The notes: generated from the sequence alone by a model not told the origin. Counted from the first letter of the stretch, positions 8,539-19,180 are shown. The stretch: DNA of 64,000 nt from Hoeflea_A sp963921345 (GCA_963921345.3 CAWUFE020000007.1:3286001-3350000); one strand, 5' to 3'. Numbers and translations are program-made.

Positions 8539-9711
8539 ATGGCCACCCTGCCCGCACAGGTCCTGGAGGTTCCGCGGCCCGACTGGATGAGCGACGACCT
8601 GACCATGCTGCAGGACATGGCCGACCGCTTCATGACCAGCGAGATCGCGCCCCATTACGAGCGCTACGAAAAGCAGGAAATCGTCGACCGCGAAGCCTGG
8701 GAAAAGGCCGGCGCCGCCGGACTTCTCTGCGCCTCGGTTCCTGAGGAGTATGGCGGCGCCGGCGGTACTTACGCGCATGAGGCGGTGATTGCCGAAGCGC
8801 TTGGCCATGCCGGCGTCGACGGCTTCGGCATCGCGCTGCACAACGCCATCGTCGCGCCCTATATCCTGCATCACGGCTCGGAAGAGCAGAAACGCAGATG
8901 GCTGCCCAAACTGGCGACCGGCGAGCTGATCGGCGCCATCGCCATGACCGAACCGGGCGCCGGCTCAGACCTGCAGGGGGTCAAGACCACGGCGCGAAAG
9001 GACGGCAACCACTACGTCATCAACGGCTCGAAGACGTTCATCACCAACGGTCAGAATGCCAATTTCATCATTGTCGTCACCAAGACCGAACCGTCGGCCG
9101 GCGCCAAGGGCACCAGCCTGATGGTGGTGGAGACCGATGAGGTGGAGGGTTTCGAGCGCGGCCGCAACCTCGACAAGATCGGCCTGAAGGCCAACGACAC
9201 GTCGGAACTGTTTTTCAACGACGTGCGCATCCCGACCTCCAACCTGATCGGTACCGAGGAAGGCCAGGGCTTCGTCCAGCTGATGACCGAGCTGCCGCAG
9301 GAGCGGCTGCTGATCGCCAACCAGGCGATCTCGATGATCGAGCGGGCGCTGGCGCTGACCATCGACTATGTGCGCGAGCGCAAGGCCTTCGGCAAGGCCG
9401 TCATCGACTTCCAGAACACCCAGTTCAAGCTGGCGGAGCTGAAATCGGAAGCCGTCATGGCCCGCGTCTTCGTCGACAATTGCGTTGCCCAGCACCTGAA
9501 GGGCGAGCTGACCACGGTCACCGCCTCGATGGCCAAATACCTTTTGACCGAACTGCAGTGCAAGGTGATGGACGAGTGTCTGCAACTGCACGGCGGCTAC
9601 GGCTACATGAACGAATATCCGATCGCCCGCATGTTCCGCGACGCCCGCGTGCAGCGGATCTATGGCGGCACCAACGAAATCATGAAACTGCTCATCGCGC
9701 GCAGCCTCTAG
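8539..9711 (+). CDS. acyl-CoA dehydrogenase
   Basis: A standard-length (390 residues) acyl-CoA dehydrogenase. Motifs visible are the FAD-binding stretch AMTEPGAGSDLQGV, the IVVTKT/SLMVVE middle beta domain, RKAFGKAV at the dimer interface, LHGGYGYMNEYPIAR and the C-terminal RIYGGTNEIMK. The last has Gly rather than Glu at the medium-chain catalytic position, so the base is probably the Glu in QERLLIA, as in long-chain and isovaleryl types. A GGAGG-type Shine-Dalgarno sequence precedes the ATG at 8539. It sits between another dehydrogenase and the thiolase, so the two dehydrogenases probably split acyl-CoA chain lengths or branching. Confidence 0.93.
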   Translation: MATLPAQVLEVPRPDWMSDDLTMLQDMADRFMTSEIAPHYERYEKQEIVDREAWEKAGAAGLLCASVPEEYGGAGGTYAHEAVIAEALGHAGVDGFGIALHNAIVAPYILHHGSEEQKRRWLPKLATGELIGAIAMTEPGAGSDLQGVKTTARKDGNHYVINGSKTFITNGQNANFIIVVTKTEPSAGAKGTSLMVVETDEVEGFERGRNLDKIGLKANDTSELFFNDVRIPTSNLIGTEEGQGFVQLMTELPQERLLIANQAISMIERALALTIDYVRERKAFGKAVIDFQNTQFKLAELKSEAVMARVFVDNCVAQHLKGELTTVTASMAKYLLTELQCKVMDECLQLHGGYGYMNEYPIARMFRDARVQRIYGGTNEIMKLLIARSL

Positions 9712-9727
9712 ACCAGGAGACCCCACC

Positions 9728-10936
9728 ATGGCTGAAGCCCTTATTTTCGATCACGTGCGCACACCGCGGGGACGCGGCAAGAAGGACGGCAGCCTGCACG
9801 AGGTGCCGTCGGTGCGCCTCGGCGCGCGAGCGCTGGAGGCGGTGCGCGACCGCAACGAACTGGATACCAGCCAGGTCGACGACGTGGTGTTCGGCTGTGT
9901 CGATCCGGTCATGGAAGCCGGCGGCGACATCGCCCGCGCCTCGATCTTCGAGGCCGGCTACGCCACCGAAGCGCCGGGCATCCAGATCAACCGCTTCTGC
10001 GCCTCCGGCCTCGACGCGGTCAATGTCGGCGCGGCCAAGCTCGCCGGCGGCTCCGACGACATCGTGATCACCGGCGGCGTCGAATCCATGTCGCGCGTCG
10101 GCCTCGGCATGTCGGGCGGCGCCTGGTTCATGGACCCGTCCGTCAACATGCCGGCCTATTTCATGCCGCAGGGCGTGTCGGCCGACCTGATCGCCACCAA
10201 ATGGGGCTTTTCGCGCGACGATGTCGACGCCTATGCGGTGGAAAGCCAGAAGCGCGCGGCGCACGCCTGGGAAAACGGCTATTTCAAGAACTCGGTCATT
10301 CCGATCAAGGACCAGAACGGCCTGACCATCCTCGATCATGACGAGCACATGCGCCCCGACACCAACATGCAAGGGCTGGCATCGCTCAACGCGTCCTTCG
10401 GGATGATCGGCGAGATCGGCGGCTTCGACGCCGTCGCAGTCCAGGCGCACCCGGACGTGGAGATGGTCACCCACGTGCACCATGCGGGCAATTCTTCCGG
10501 TATCGTCGACGGCGCGGCGGCGATCCTGATGGGCACCGAGGAAGGCGGCCGCAAGATGGGGCTCAAACCCCGGGCGCGCATCCATTCCTTCACCAATATC
10601 GGCTCGGACCCGGCGCTGATGCTGACCGGTCCCATCGACGTGACCCGCAAGCTGATGGAACGCGCCGGCATGACGCTGGCCGACATCGACCTGTTCGAGC
10701 TCAACGAGGCGTTCGCCTCGGTGGTGCTGCGCTACATGCAGGATCTCGAAATCCCGCACGACAAGATCAACGTCAATGGCGGCGCCATCGCCATGGGCCA
10801 CCCGCTGGGCGCCACCGGGGCGATGATCCTCGGCACCGTGCTCGACGAGCTGGAGCGCCGCGACCTCAACACCGCCCTGGTGACGCTGTGCATCGGCGCC
10901 GGCATGGGCACCGCCACGATCATCGAACGCGTCTGA
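9728..10936 (+). CDS. fadA: acetyl-CoA C-acyltransferase (thiolase)
   Basis: A 402-residue thiolase for the last step of beta-oxidation, cleaving 3-ketoacyl-CoA with CoA. The nucleophilic Cys is Cys91 in NRFCASGLDAVN. The second catalytic region carries His358 (GGAIAMGHPLGATG) and Cys388 (CIGAGMGTA). It starts 16 bp after the acyl-CoA dehydrogenase stop with an AGGAGA ribosome-binding site and is followed after 17 bp by the multifunctional enzyme, the usual fadA-fadB pairing. A biosynthetic (acetoacetyl-CoA forming) thiolase is less likely in this context. Confidence 0.94.
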   Translation: MAEALIFDHVRTPRGRGKKDGSLHEVPSVRLGARALEAVRDRNELDTSQVDDVVFGCVDPVMEAGGDIARASIFEAGYATEAPGIQINRFCASGLDAVNVGAAKLAGGSDDIVITGGVESMSRVGLGMSGGAWFMDPSVNMPAYFMPQGVSADLIATKWGFSRDDVDAYAVESQKRAAHAWENGYFKNSVIPIKDQNGLTILDHDEHMRPDTNMQGLASLNASFGMIGEIGGFDAVAVQAHPDVEMVTHVHHAGNSSGIVDGAAAILMGTEEGGRKMGLKPRARIHSFTNIGSDPALMLTGPIDVTRKLMERAGMTLADIDLFELNEAFASVVLRYMQDLEIPHDKINVNGGAIAMGHPLGATGAMILGTVLDELERRDLNTALVTLCIGAGMGTATIIERV

Positions 10937-10953
10937 GACGGGAGACAGCAACA

Positions 10954-13167
10954 ATGACCTACACGAATTTCACCGTCGAAACCGACGCCGACGGCATCGC
11001 CCTCGTCACCTGGGACATGCCCGACAAGACCATGAACGTCTTCACCCAGGAGGTGATGGAAGAGCTGGATTCCATCGTCGACGCCGTGACCGGGGACGAG
11101 GCGATCAAGGGCGCCGTCATCACCTCCGGCAAGACGACCTATTCGGGCGGTGCCGACCTCACCATGATCGGTTCCATGTTCGAACGCATCCGCGAGGAGA
11201 AAACACGCAATCCGGACGGTGCGGCGCAGATCCTGTTCGACCAGGTCGGCCGCATGACCGGGCTGTTCCGCAAGCTCGAGACCTGCGGCAAGCCGTGGGT
11301 GTCGGCCATCAACGGCACCTGCATGGGCGGCGCATTCGAGATGTCGCTGGCCTGCCACGGCCGGGTGGCGGTCGAGGGCGACGCCGTCAAGATGGGCCTG
11401 CCGGAAGTCAAGGTCGGCATCTTCCCGGGCGCCGGCGGTACCCAGCGTGTGCCGCGCCTGACCAATCAGCAGGACGCGCTGATGATGATGACCACCGGTC
11501 AGAACCTGACGCCGAAAAAGGCCAAGTCGCTCGGCCTGATCCATGAGATCGCCGCACCGGACGCGCTGATCGACACGGCCAAGCAGATGATCCGCGACGG
11601 TTTGAAGCCGGTTCAGCCCTGGGACGAAAAGGGCTTCAAGCTGCCCGGCGGCAAGGTGTGGAGCCCGCAGGGCGCCCAGCTGTGGCCGGCGGTTTCGGCC
11701 AATCTGCGCAAGCAGAGCTACGGCAACTACCCGGCGGCGTTTGCCATCGTCAAATGCGTGTTCGAAGGCCTGCAGGTGCCGTTCGACACGGGCCTGCGCA
11801 TCGAGCAGCGTTACTTCACCGAAATCCTGCAGACGCCCGAAGCCTTCGCCATGGTGCGGTCGCTGTTCATCTCGCTGCAGGAGCTCAACAAGGGTGCCCG
11901 CCGGCCGGCCGGCATCGAAAAGACCGAGTTCACCAAGGTCGGCGTCATCGGCGCCGGCTTCATGGGCGCCGGTATCGCCTATGTCACGGCCAAGGCCGGC
12001 ATTCCGGTCGTGCTGATCGACCGCGACCAGGAAGCCGCCGACAAGGGCAAGGCGCACTCGGAAGGCCTGGTTGCGGCGGCCGTCAAGAAACGCCGCATGA
12101 CCGAGGAACAGGGCGAAAAGCTCCTGTCGCTGATCACCGCGACCACCGACTACGAACAACTCGGTGGCGCCGAACTGGTCATCGAGGCGGTGTTCGAGGA
12201 CCGCGGCATCAAGAAGACGGTGACCGAAGCCGCCGAGGCGGTGCTCAAGCCTGGCGCGATCTTTGCGTCCAACACCTCGACCCTGCCGATCACCGGCCTT
12301 GCCGAAAACTCGGTGCGGCCGGAAGACTTCATCGGCATCCACTTCTTCTCGCCCGTCGACAAGATGCTGCTGGTCGAGAACATCGTTGGCGAGAAGACCG
12401 GCGACAAGGCAGTCGCCGTGGCGCTCGACTATGCGCAGGCGATCAAGAAGACGCCGGTCGTCGTCAACGATACCCGTGGCTTCTACGTCAACCGCTGCGT
12501 CATGCGCTACATGTCGGAGGCCTACAGCATGCTGGTCGAGGGCATTCCTCCGGCGATGATCGAGAACTCGGCCAAGATGGCTGGCATGCCGGTCGGACCG
12601 CTGGCGCTCAATGACGAGGTCGCCATCGACCTGACGCAGAAGATCAACCGCGCGACCATCGCCGATCTAGGCCAGGGCGCCGTCGATCCGCGCCATGTCG
12701 AGCTGATCGACACCATGGTCGATACCCACGGCCGGCTCGGCCGCAAGAACGGCAAGGGTTTCTACGACTATCCCGAGAAGCCCGCCAAGAAGCACCTGTG
12801 GCCGGGCCTGAAGGAGCTCTACCCGCAGCAGGACCCCGACAGCGTCAGCGTCGACGAATTGAAGCACCGCTATCTTGCGACCATCGCCCTGGAAGCGGCA
12901 CGCACCATGGAAGAGGGTATCGTCACCGATCCGCGCGAGGCCGATATCGGCTCCATCCTGGGCTTCGGCTTCGCTCCCTATTCGGGCGGCGCGCTGTCCT
13001 ATATCGACGGTATGGGCGTCCAGGCCTTCGTCGATCTGTGCGCCGACCTCGCCAGCCGACACGGCGATCATTTCACACCGACGCCGCTGCTTCTCGACAT
13101 GGCGGCCAAGGGCGAGACCTTCTACGGCCGCTTCGGTGCGGGAGCCGGGATGGTCCAGGCGGCCTGA
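10954..13167 (+). CDS. fadB: FadB-type enoyl-CoA hydratase / 3-hydroxyacyl-CoA dehydrogenase fusion
   Basis: The 737-residue fusion carries an N-terminal crotonase domain (about 1-190; oxyanion-hole stretch MGGAFEMSLACHGR and GIFPGAGGTQRVPRL, with the two catalytic-type Glu residues in EMS and LPEVKVG). An NAD-dependent 3-hydroxyacyl-CoA dehydrogenase follows from about 325, with GVIGAGFMGAGIAYVTA as dinucleotide-binding motif, HFFSPVDKM with the catalytic His, and two C-terminal helical domains. It performs hydration and second oxidation of beta-oxidation. I chose the ATG at 10954 (MTYTNF), preceded by GGGAG; the 22 upstream in-frame codons overlap fadA. It is the last gene before a strong terminator. 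Confidence 0.95.
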   Translation: MTYTNFTVETDADGIALVTWDMPDKTMNVFTQEVMEELDSIVDAVTGDEAIKGAVITSGKTTYSGGADLTMIGSMFERIREEKTRNPDGAAQILFDQVGRMTGLFRKLETCGKPWVSAINGTCMGGAFEMSLACHGRVAVEGDAVKMGLPEVKVGIFPGAGGTQRVPRLTNQQDALMMMTTGQNLTPKKAKSLGLIHEIAAPDALIDTAKQMIRDGLKPVQPWDEKGFKLPGGKVWSPQGAQLWPAVSANLRKQSYGNYPAAFAIVKCVFEGLQVPFDTGLRIEQRYFTEILQTPEAFAMVRSLFISLQELNKGARRPAGIEKTEFTKVGVIGAGFMGAGIAYVTAKAGIPVVLIDRDQEAADKGKAHSEGLVAAAVKKRRMTEEQGEKLLSLITATTDYEQLGGAELVIEAVFEDRGIKKTVTEAAEAVLKPGAIFASNTSTLPITGLAENSVRPEDFIGIHFFSPVDKMLLVENIVGEKTGDKAVAVALDYAQAIKKTPVVVNDTRGFYVNRCVMRYMSEAYSMLVEGIPPAMIENSAKMAGMPVGPLALNDEVAIDLTQKINRATIADLGQGAVDPRHVELIDTMVDTHGRLGRKNGKGFYDYPEKPAKKHLWPGLKELYPQQDPDSVSVDELKHRYLATIALEAARTMEEGIVTDPREADIGSILGFGFAPYSGGALSYIDGMGVQAFVDLCADLASRHGDHFTPTPLLLDMAAKGETFYGRFGAGAGMVQAA

Positions 13168-13200
13168 CGCAACGATCCGCAATCTGTTCCGCAATCACCA

Positions 13201-13223
13201 AGCCCCGCCATCCCGGCGGGGCT
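13201..13223 (+). terminator. Rho-independent terminator of the beta-oxidation operon
   Basis: Arms AGCCCCGCC and GGCGGGGCT enclose ATCCC and are followed by TTCGTTTG. It lies 33 bp after the fadB stop and before the convergent ohrR-like gene. Confidence 0.85.
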
Positions 13224-13252
13224 TTCGTTTGCCGTCGGCAGGCAGGTCGTGG

Positions 13253-13714
13253 CTACTGACTGTCGAGAAGGTTGCCCCGCAACCGGCCGATCGTTCGAAC
13301 GAGCTCTGCCAGATCGGCCGGCGCTATCCCGGTGCTGTCGACCACGCACCGGGTGATTTCCGGGGCTTCCTTCCGCAGTTTCCTGCCGGCATCGGTGAGA
13401 TGGACGAAGACCTGACGTTCGTCCGCACTGCTGCGATGTCGTTCGATGTAACCGCTCTGCTCCAGCCTTTTGAGCAGCGGCGTGAGCGTGCTCGTTTCCG
13501 TCATCAACCGATCGCAGAGCGTTCCGACCGTGACCCCGTCCTTCTCCCAGAGCGCCGTCAGCGTGATGTATTGCGGATAGGTCAAACCGAGCGGGGACAA
13601 GAGCGGCCGGTAGGTTCGGTTCATCGCATTGCTAGCCGAGTAGAGCGCGAAACAGATGAGCTCGTCGATCCGGGTCGGCAGGTCGTCCGCTGCCGGGTTG
13701 TACGACTTCGACAT
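13253..13714 (-). CDS. ohrR: OhrR-like MarR-family thiol redox regulator
   Basis: The 153-residue winged-helix regulator carries the OhrR sensing residues. Cys21 lies in LICFALYSASNA, with Tyr35 and Tyr46 (LGLTYPQY) at the spacing known for the reactive cysteine and its two tyrosines. A further Cys123 near the C-terminus suggests the two-cysteine type that forms an intersubunit disulfide. The recognition region includes LMTETSTLTPLLKRLE and the wing DERQVFVHLT. Such proteins derepress when organic hydroperoxide oxidises the cysteine. The usual target gene ohr is not adjacent; instead a 73-residue protein is divergent, behind a palindromic operator. Confidence 0.88.
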   Translation of the reverse strand: MSKSYNPAADDLPTRIDELICFALYSASNAMNRTYRPLLSPLGLTYPQYITLTALWEKDGVTVGTLCDRLMTETSTLTPLLKRLEQSGYIERHRSSADERQVFVHLTDAGRKLRKEAPEITRCVVDSTGIAPADLAELVRTIGRLRGNLLDSQ

Positions 13715-13764
13715 CCGCTGGGCTCCTTCTGTTGCTGGCGCCGAGAATTGACATATGGATCGGG

Positions 13765-13806
13765 TTGATGTCTATATATCGCACACTATAATATCGTGCA
13801 CGATAT
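13765..13806 (+). promoter_or_regulatory. promoter with operator between ohrR-like gene and the 73-residue gene
   Basis: A perfect 16-bp palindrome, ATATCGTGCACGATAT (13791-13806), overlaps a consensus -10 TATAAT (13787-13792) that has a -35-like TTGATG (13765-13770) 16 bp upstream. A degraded copy of the palindrome lies just upstream (13776-13791, about 11 of 16 positions matching). This placement predicts repression by the adjacent MarR-family protein of the plus-strand gene and perhaps of its own gene. Confidence 0.7.
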
Positions 13807-13820
13807 AAAAGGAGAAATCC

Positions 13821-14042
13821 GTGTCCTGGCTACCGACCCTGATGACCGACACACCCGAGGACGGCTTCGACCTGGCAATCAAACTGTCGCGCATGGGCGT
13901 GAAGAAGACACAACCCGACGACGAGGCCAGAAAGCGGATGCGCGCTGTTTACGAAAACGATGCCGACAGCCTGACCATGGTTTCGCATGTCGTTGCCACG
14001 AATTTCCAGACGATCGCTGCCGCCAACAACTATTGGAAGTGA
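13821..14042 (+). CDS. 73-residue protein of unknown function, probable OhrR-like target
   Basis: I do not recognise this small protein. It starts at GTG 13821 with a strong ribosome-binding site (AAGGAG, 6 bp spacing), directly behind the palindromic operator. It is hydrophilic and probably helical, with no membrane span, signal peptide or cysteine. A Lys/Arg/Asp-rich middle (GVKKTQPDDEARKRM) is followed by NDADSLTMVSHVVATNF. Its position suggests control by the thiol-redox regulator, so a role in peroxide or electrophile stress is an inference from context only. Confidence 0.72.
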   Translation: MSWLPTLMTDTPEDGFDLAIKLSRMGVKKTQPDDEARKRMRAVYENDADSLTMVSHVVATNFQTIAAANNYWK

Positions 14043-14095
14043 CGACGGCAGCACCTGAAGCGCGCCGCTCGACCGGTTCTGTCGCGGAACTCCGC

Positions 14096-14853
14096 TCAGG
14101 TCTTGATACGGTAGCCGGTTTTGAAGATCCACCAGATGATGCCGAGGCAGATCAGCAGGAAGAGGGTGATCATGAATACGCTGAGGCCGACGGCGACGTC
14201 GGCTTCGCCGTAGAAGCTCCAGCGGAATCCAGAGATCAGGTAGACGACCGGGTTGAACAGCGTGACGTTCTGCCAGAGGGGCGGCAGCATGGAGATCGAA
14301 TAGAAGCTGCCGCCGAGGAATACCAGCGGCGTGATGATCAGCAGCGGCACCAGCTGCAACTGCTCGAAATTCTGTGCCCAGATGCCTAGGATGAAGCCGA
14401 GCAGGCTGAACGACACGCAGGTCAGCACCAGGAAGGCCAGCATCCAGACCGGGTGGGCGATGCGGATGTCGACGAAGAAATTGGCGGTGATCAGGATGAT
14501 CAGGCCGATCGCCAGCGATTTCGTCGCCGCCGCGCCGACATAGCCGGCAACGATCTCGAGGAAGTTGATCGGTGCCGACAGCAATTCGAAGATGGTGCCG
14601 ATGAACTTGGGAAAATAGATCCCGAAGGCGGCGTTCGACGTCGCCTGGGTCAGCACCGTCAGCATGATCAGCCCGGGCACGATGAAAGCGCCGTAACTGA
14701 CCCCGTCGATTTCCTCGATGCGCGAGCCGATGGCCGCACCGAAGACGACGAAGTAGAGCGAGGTCGACAGCACCGGCGAGACGACACTCTGCAGCAAGGT
14801 GCGGAAGGTGCGCGACATTTCGAAAACGTAGATCGCCCGGACGGCCTGGAAAT

Positions 14854-14857
<4 letters not shown>
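14096..14857 (-). CDS. ABC-2 type transporter permease
   Basis: A 253-residue integral membrane protein of the ABC-2 export family, with about six hydrophobic segments and the conserved stretch LFNPVVYLISGFRWSFYG near the fifth segment. Together with the ATPase encoded immediately upstream (ATGA overlap at 14854-14857) it should form an exporter similar to the NodJ/YadH/DrrB groups. The substrate is unknown; a drug, lipid or oligosaccharide are the usual choices. NodIJ is a possibility in rhizobia, but no nod genes are nearby. Confidence 0.9.
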
Positions 14858-15780
<923 letters not shown>

Positions 15781-15978
15781 GAAAGGTGCGTCCTCCCCGA
15801 ACGCCATCTATGGCAGTTTCCGACGGCGAGTGGTAGCCAAAAATCGACGGACACGCTGTCCGTCGCGGCCACGCAGCAATCGCAATCTGCCGGTGCGGTT
15901 GCACCGATTGCACTTCGATCGGGACTCGGTCTATCCTGCTCAGCCTGTATATCGAGTTCTTCACAGGAACCCTCCCCC

Positions 15979-18900
15979 ATGAGCAAATCTACAGCCGCGA
16001 AAGCGGCCGGTTCTTCTTCCCTTGCAAGGGACCTGCTGTCCTCGACGCAGCTCAAATGGCGCTGCATCGGGCCGCCGCGCGGCGGCCGCGTCGTCGCGGT
16101 CGCCGGCGACCCGGTCGACCCGATGACCTTCTATTTCGGCGCCTGCGCAGGCGGCGTCTGGAAGACCACCGACGGCGGCACCTATTGGGAATGCGTGTCC
16201 GACGGCTTCTTCAACTCGGCTTCCGTCGGAGCGTTGGCGGTGGCGCCGTCCGACCCGAACGTGATCTATGCCGGCATGGGCGAGACGACCATCCGCGTCG
16301 ACGTCTCCTATGGCGACGGGGTCTATCGCTCTACCGACGCCGGTCGGACCTGGCGCCACATGGGTCTGGCCGAAACCCGCCATATCGGCGAGATCCGGGT
16401 GCATCCCGAGGATCCGAACACGGTCTATGTCGCCGCTTTCGGACACGCCTTCGGATCGAACAGCGAACGCGGCGTCTATCGCTCCACCGACGGCGGCGAA
16501 ACCTGGGACCTCGTGCTCTTCGAGGACGAGCGGTCCGGGGCGATCGACATCGCCATGGACCCGACCAATCCGCGCATCCTGTTCGCCGCGACATGGGAAG
16601 CCCACCGGCACTTCTGGACGCTGTCGAGCGGCGGACCGGGATCGAAGCTCTACCGTTCCACCGACGGCGGCGACAGCTGGACCGAGGTCAGCAACCATCC
16701 GGGCTTCGCCAAGGGCATGCTCGGCAAGATCGGCGTCGCCATCGCGCCGCGCGCCGGCCGCGTCTGGGCGCTGGTCGAGGCCAAGGACGAGCAGGCCGGC
16801 CTCTACCGCTCGGAGGACTATGGCGAGACGTGGACGCAGGTCAGCCCCAACCGCGATCTGCTGCACCGGCCCTGGTACTACATGCATGTCTTCGCCGATC
16901 CGGTCGATGCCGAAACGGTCTACGTGACCAACTACCAGATGTGGAAATCGACCGATGGCGGCCACGAGTTCCGCGAGATCACCACGCCGCACGGCGACAA
17001 TCACGATCTGTGGGTCGACCCGACGAACAACCGGCGCATGGTGCAGGGCAACGACGGCGGCGCCAATGTCAGCTTCAATGGCGGCCGGACCTGGTCGAGC
17101 ATCTACAACCAGCTGACGGCGCAGTTCTACCGCATGGACGTTGACAACCAGTTTCCCTACCGGGTCTACGCCACCCAGCAGGACAACACGTCGATCAGCG
17201 TGCCCAACGCCACCGAATGGGGTGTCATCACCATGGGCGACTGCACCCTGCCCGGCACCGGCGAAAGCGGCTTCATCGCGGTGCATCCGGAGGATGCGAA
17301 CATCGTCTATATCGGCGCTGTCGGCTCGTCGCCGGGCGGCTCAGGCGCCCTGCAGCGCTACGATCACCGAACGCGCCAGACGCAGCTCGTCAATGTCTGG
17401 CCTGAAGAGGCCACGGGCATTGCGCCGAAGGACCTGCGCTACCGCTTCGCATGGACCTTCCCGATCGTCTTCTCCCCGCATGATTCAAACGTGCTCTATG
17501 CCTGCGGCAACCATGTCTTCCGCAGCCGCGACGAGGGGCACAGCTGGGAGGAGATCAGTCCCGACCTGACCCAGCGCGACGAGTCCAAGCTCGGTCCGTC
17601 CGGCGGCCCGCTGACCGGCGACAGTGCCGGTGCCGAGACCTATGCGACGCTGTCGACCCTGGTCGAATCGCCGCATCGCAAGGGCGAATTGTGGGCCGGA
17701 ACCGATGACGGGCTGATCCATGTCAGCCGCGACGACGGCGGTACCTGGCAGGACGTCACGCCGTCCGACATGCCGGCCTGGGCCTATGTCGGCTCGATCG
17801 AGGTGTCGCCGCACGACGCGGACACGATCTATGTCGCCTCCACCTGTTTCAAGCACGACGACTACCAGCCCTATCTCTACCGCAGTACCGACGGCGGCAA
17901 GAGCTGGGCGTCACTGAGCGGCGGTTTCCCGGAAGGCGAGATCACCCGCGTGCTGCGGCCCGATCCGGAGCGGTCCGGCTTGCTTTTCGTCGGCACGGAA
18001 ACCGGCGTCTTCGCTTCGCTCAACGACGGTGCAAACTGGACCCGCATGGGCGGCGGCCTGCCCGTCGTGCCGGTTTACGACCTGAAGCTCAAGCACGGCG
18101 ATCTGATCGCCGCCACCCACGGACGCTCCTTCTGGGTGCTCGACGACGTGTCGCCGTTGCGCCAGCTGGCGGCCGAGGCGGCGGACAACGTGCTGGTGAC
18201 GCCGCGCGACACGCACCGCCTGACGCTCACCTGGGGCGTCGGCGTGTTCGACGGCGACGGCGTCAATTACAGTCCGTCCTTCGGCATCGGCGGCGCCTAC
18301 TACATGGAGACCGACGGCGACGGGCGATCGCATCGCAAGCATCTCGACGTCGGCGAAAACCCGCCGCGCGGTGTGATCGTCTACTACTGGCTGGACGCCG
18401 AGCCGGACGAGCCGATTTCGATGGTGTTTTCCGACGCCGATGGCCGGGAGATCCGGCGGTTTTCCAGCGATGCCGAGGAAAAGCCGAACGAAAGGCTGAC
18501 GGCGGAACCGGGTCTCAACCGCTTCGTCTGGGACCGGCGCTGCGCACCGGTCGAGCAGTTCGATGAAACCCTGGTCGAGCGCAAATACAAGCCGCTGGCC
18601 AAATCGATGGGCGGCAGCGGACCGGCCGTGCCGCCCGGCGACTACCGGGTTTCGCTTGTTATCGGCGACAGCGGGCAGGATGCCGGCTTTGCGATCCGCA
18701 AGGACCCGCGCCTGGCCACGACCCAGGAGGCCTTCGACCAGCAATTCGCGCTGGCCGAGCGGCTGACGCAGTCGCAATCGTCGCTGCGCCGGACCGTCAA
18801 CGGGCTGCGCCACGTGCGCCGGCAACTTGAGGCGCTGCGTCGCCGCGCCGGCGACCAGGAGTCGATCGCCGACCGGGCCGACGGGATTGCCGCGGCCCTC

Positions 18901-19173
18901 ACGGCGATCGAAACCGAACTGGTCGATGTCCATCGGGAAACGCCGCGCGATGTGCTGCGCAACCCGGCCCACCACGACGACACTCTGGGCGATTTGCAAT
19001 GGACCGTCGCCATGGCCGACACGCCGCCGGCGACCCAGTTCGTCGCCGTCGCCGACGAGGTGATGGAAAAGGTCCAACGGCAGGTGACGGCCTACAAAGC
19101 CCTGATTGACAACGACGTGGCCGAGTTGAACCGGGACGCGGCGGCCGCGGGCATTCCGGCCATCGTCGCGTGA
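15979..19173 (+). CDS. BNR/Asp-box (sortilin-like) beta-propeller protein
   Basis: The 1064-residue protein is built from repeated blades with Asp-box motifs, for example WKTTDGGTYW, YRSTDAGRTW, YRSTDGGETW, YRSTDGGDSW and YRSTDGGKSW, spread over about residues 30-720. The architecture matches the VPS10/sortilin and glycosyl-hydrolase-like 'WD40/YVTN/BNR repeat' proteins. A C-terminal part includes a beta-rich segment (about 720-880) and a helical coiled segment (about 890-1020, Arg/Gln rich). There is no signal peptide, so a cytoplasmic location is the default, which is unusual for this fold. Catalytic residues for a sialidase are not evident. The MFS gene follows after 7 bp, suggesting co-transcription. 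Function is unassigned. Confidence 0.85.
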   Translation: MSKSTAAKAAGSSSLARDLLSSTQLKWRCIGPPRGGRVVAVAGDPVDPMTFYFGACAGGVWKTTDGGTYWECVSDGFFNSASVGALAVAPSDPNVIYAGMGETTIRVDVSYGDGVYRSTDAGRTWRHMGLAETRHIGEIRVHPEDPNTVYVAAFGHAFGSNSERGVYRSTDGGETWDLVLFEDERSGAIDIAMDPTNPRILFAATWEAHRHFWTLSSGGPGSKLYRSTDGGDSWTEVSNHPGFAKGMLGKIGVAIAPRAGRVWALVEAKDEQAGLYRSEDYGETWTQVSPNRDLLHRPWYYMHVFADPVDAETVYVTNYQMWKSTDGGHEFREITTPHGDNHDLWVDPTNNRRMVQGNDGGANVSFNGGRTWSSIYNQLTAQFYRMDVDNQFPYRVYATQQDNTSISVPNATEWGVITMGDCTLPGTGESGFIAVHPEDANIVYIGAVGSSPGGSGALQRYDHRTRQTQLVNVWPEEATGIAPKDLRYRFAWTFPIVFSPHDSNVLYACGNHVFRSRDEGHSWEEISPDLTQRDESKLGPSGGPLTGDSAGAETYATLSTLVESPHRKGELWAGTDDGLIHVSRDDGGTWQDVTPSDMPAWAYVGSIEVSPHDADTIYVASTCFKHDDYQPYLYRSTDGGKSWASLSGGFPEGEITRVLRPDPERSGLLFVGTETGVFASLNDGANWTRMGGGLPVVPVYDLKLKHGDLIAATHGRSFWVLDDVSPLRQLAAEAADNVLVTPRDTHRLTLTWGVGVFDGDGVNYSPSFGIGGAYYMETDGDGRSHRKHLDVGENPPRGVIVYYWLDAEPDEPISMVFSDADGREIRRFSSDAEEKPNERLTAEPGLNRFVWDRRCAPVEQFDETLVERKYKPLAKSMGGSGPAVPPGDYRVSLVIGDSGQDAGFAIRKDPRLATTQEAFDQQFALAERLTQSQSSLRRTVNGLRHVRRQLEALRRRAGDQESIADRADGIAAALTAIETELVDVHRETPRDVLRNPAHHDDTLGDLQWTVAMADTPPATQFVAVADEVMEKVQRQVTAYKALIDNDVAELNRDAAAAGIPAIVA

Positions 19174-19180
19174 GGCGCCG

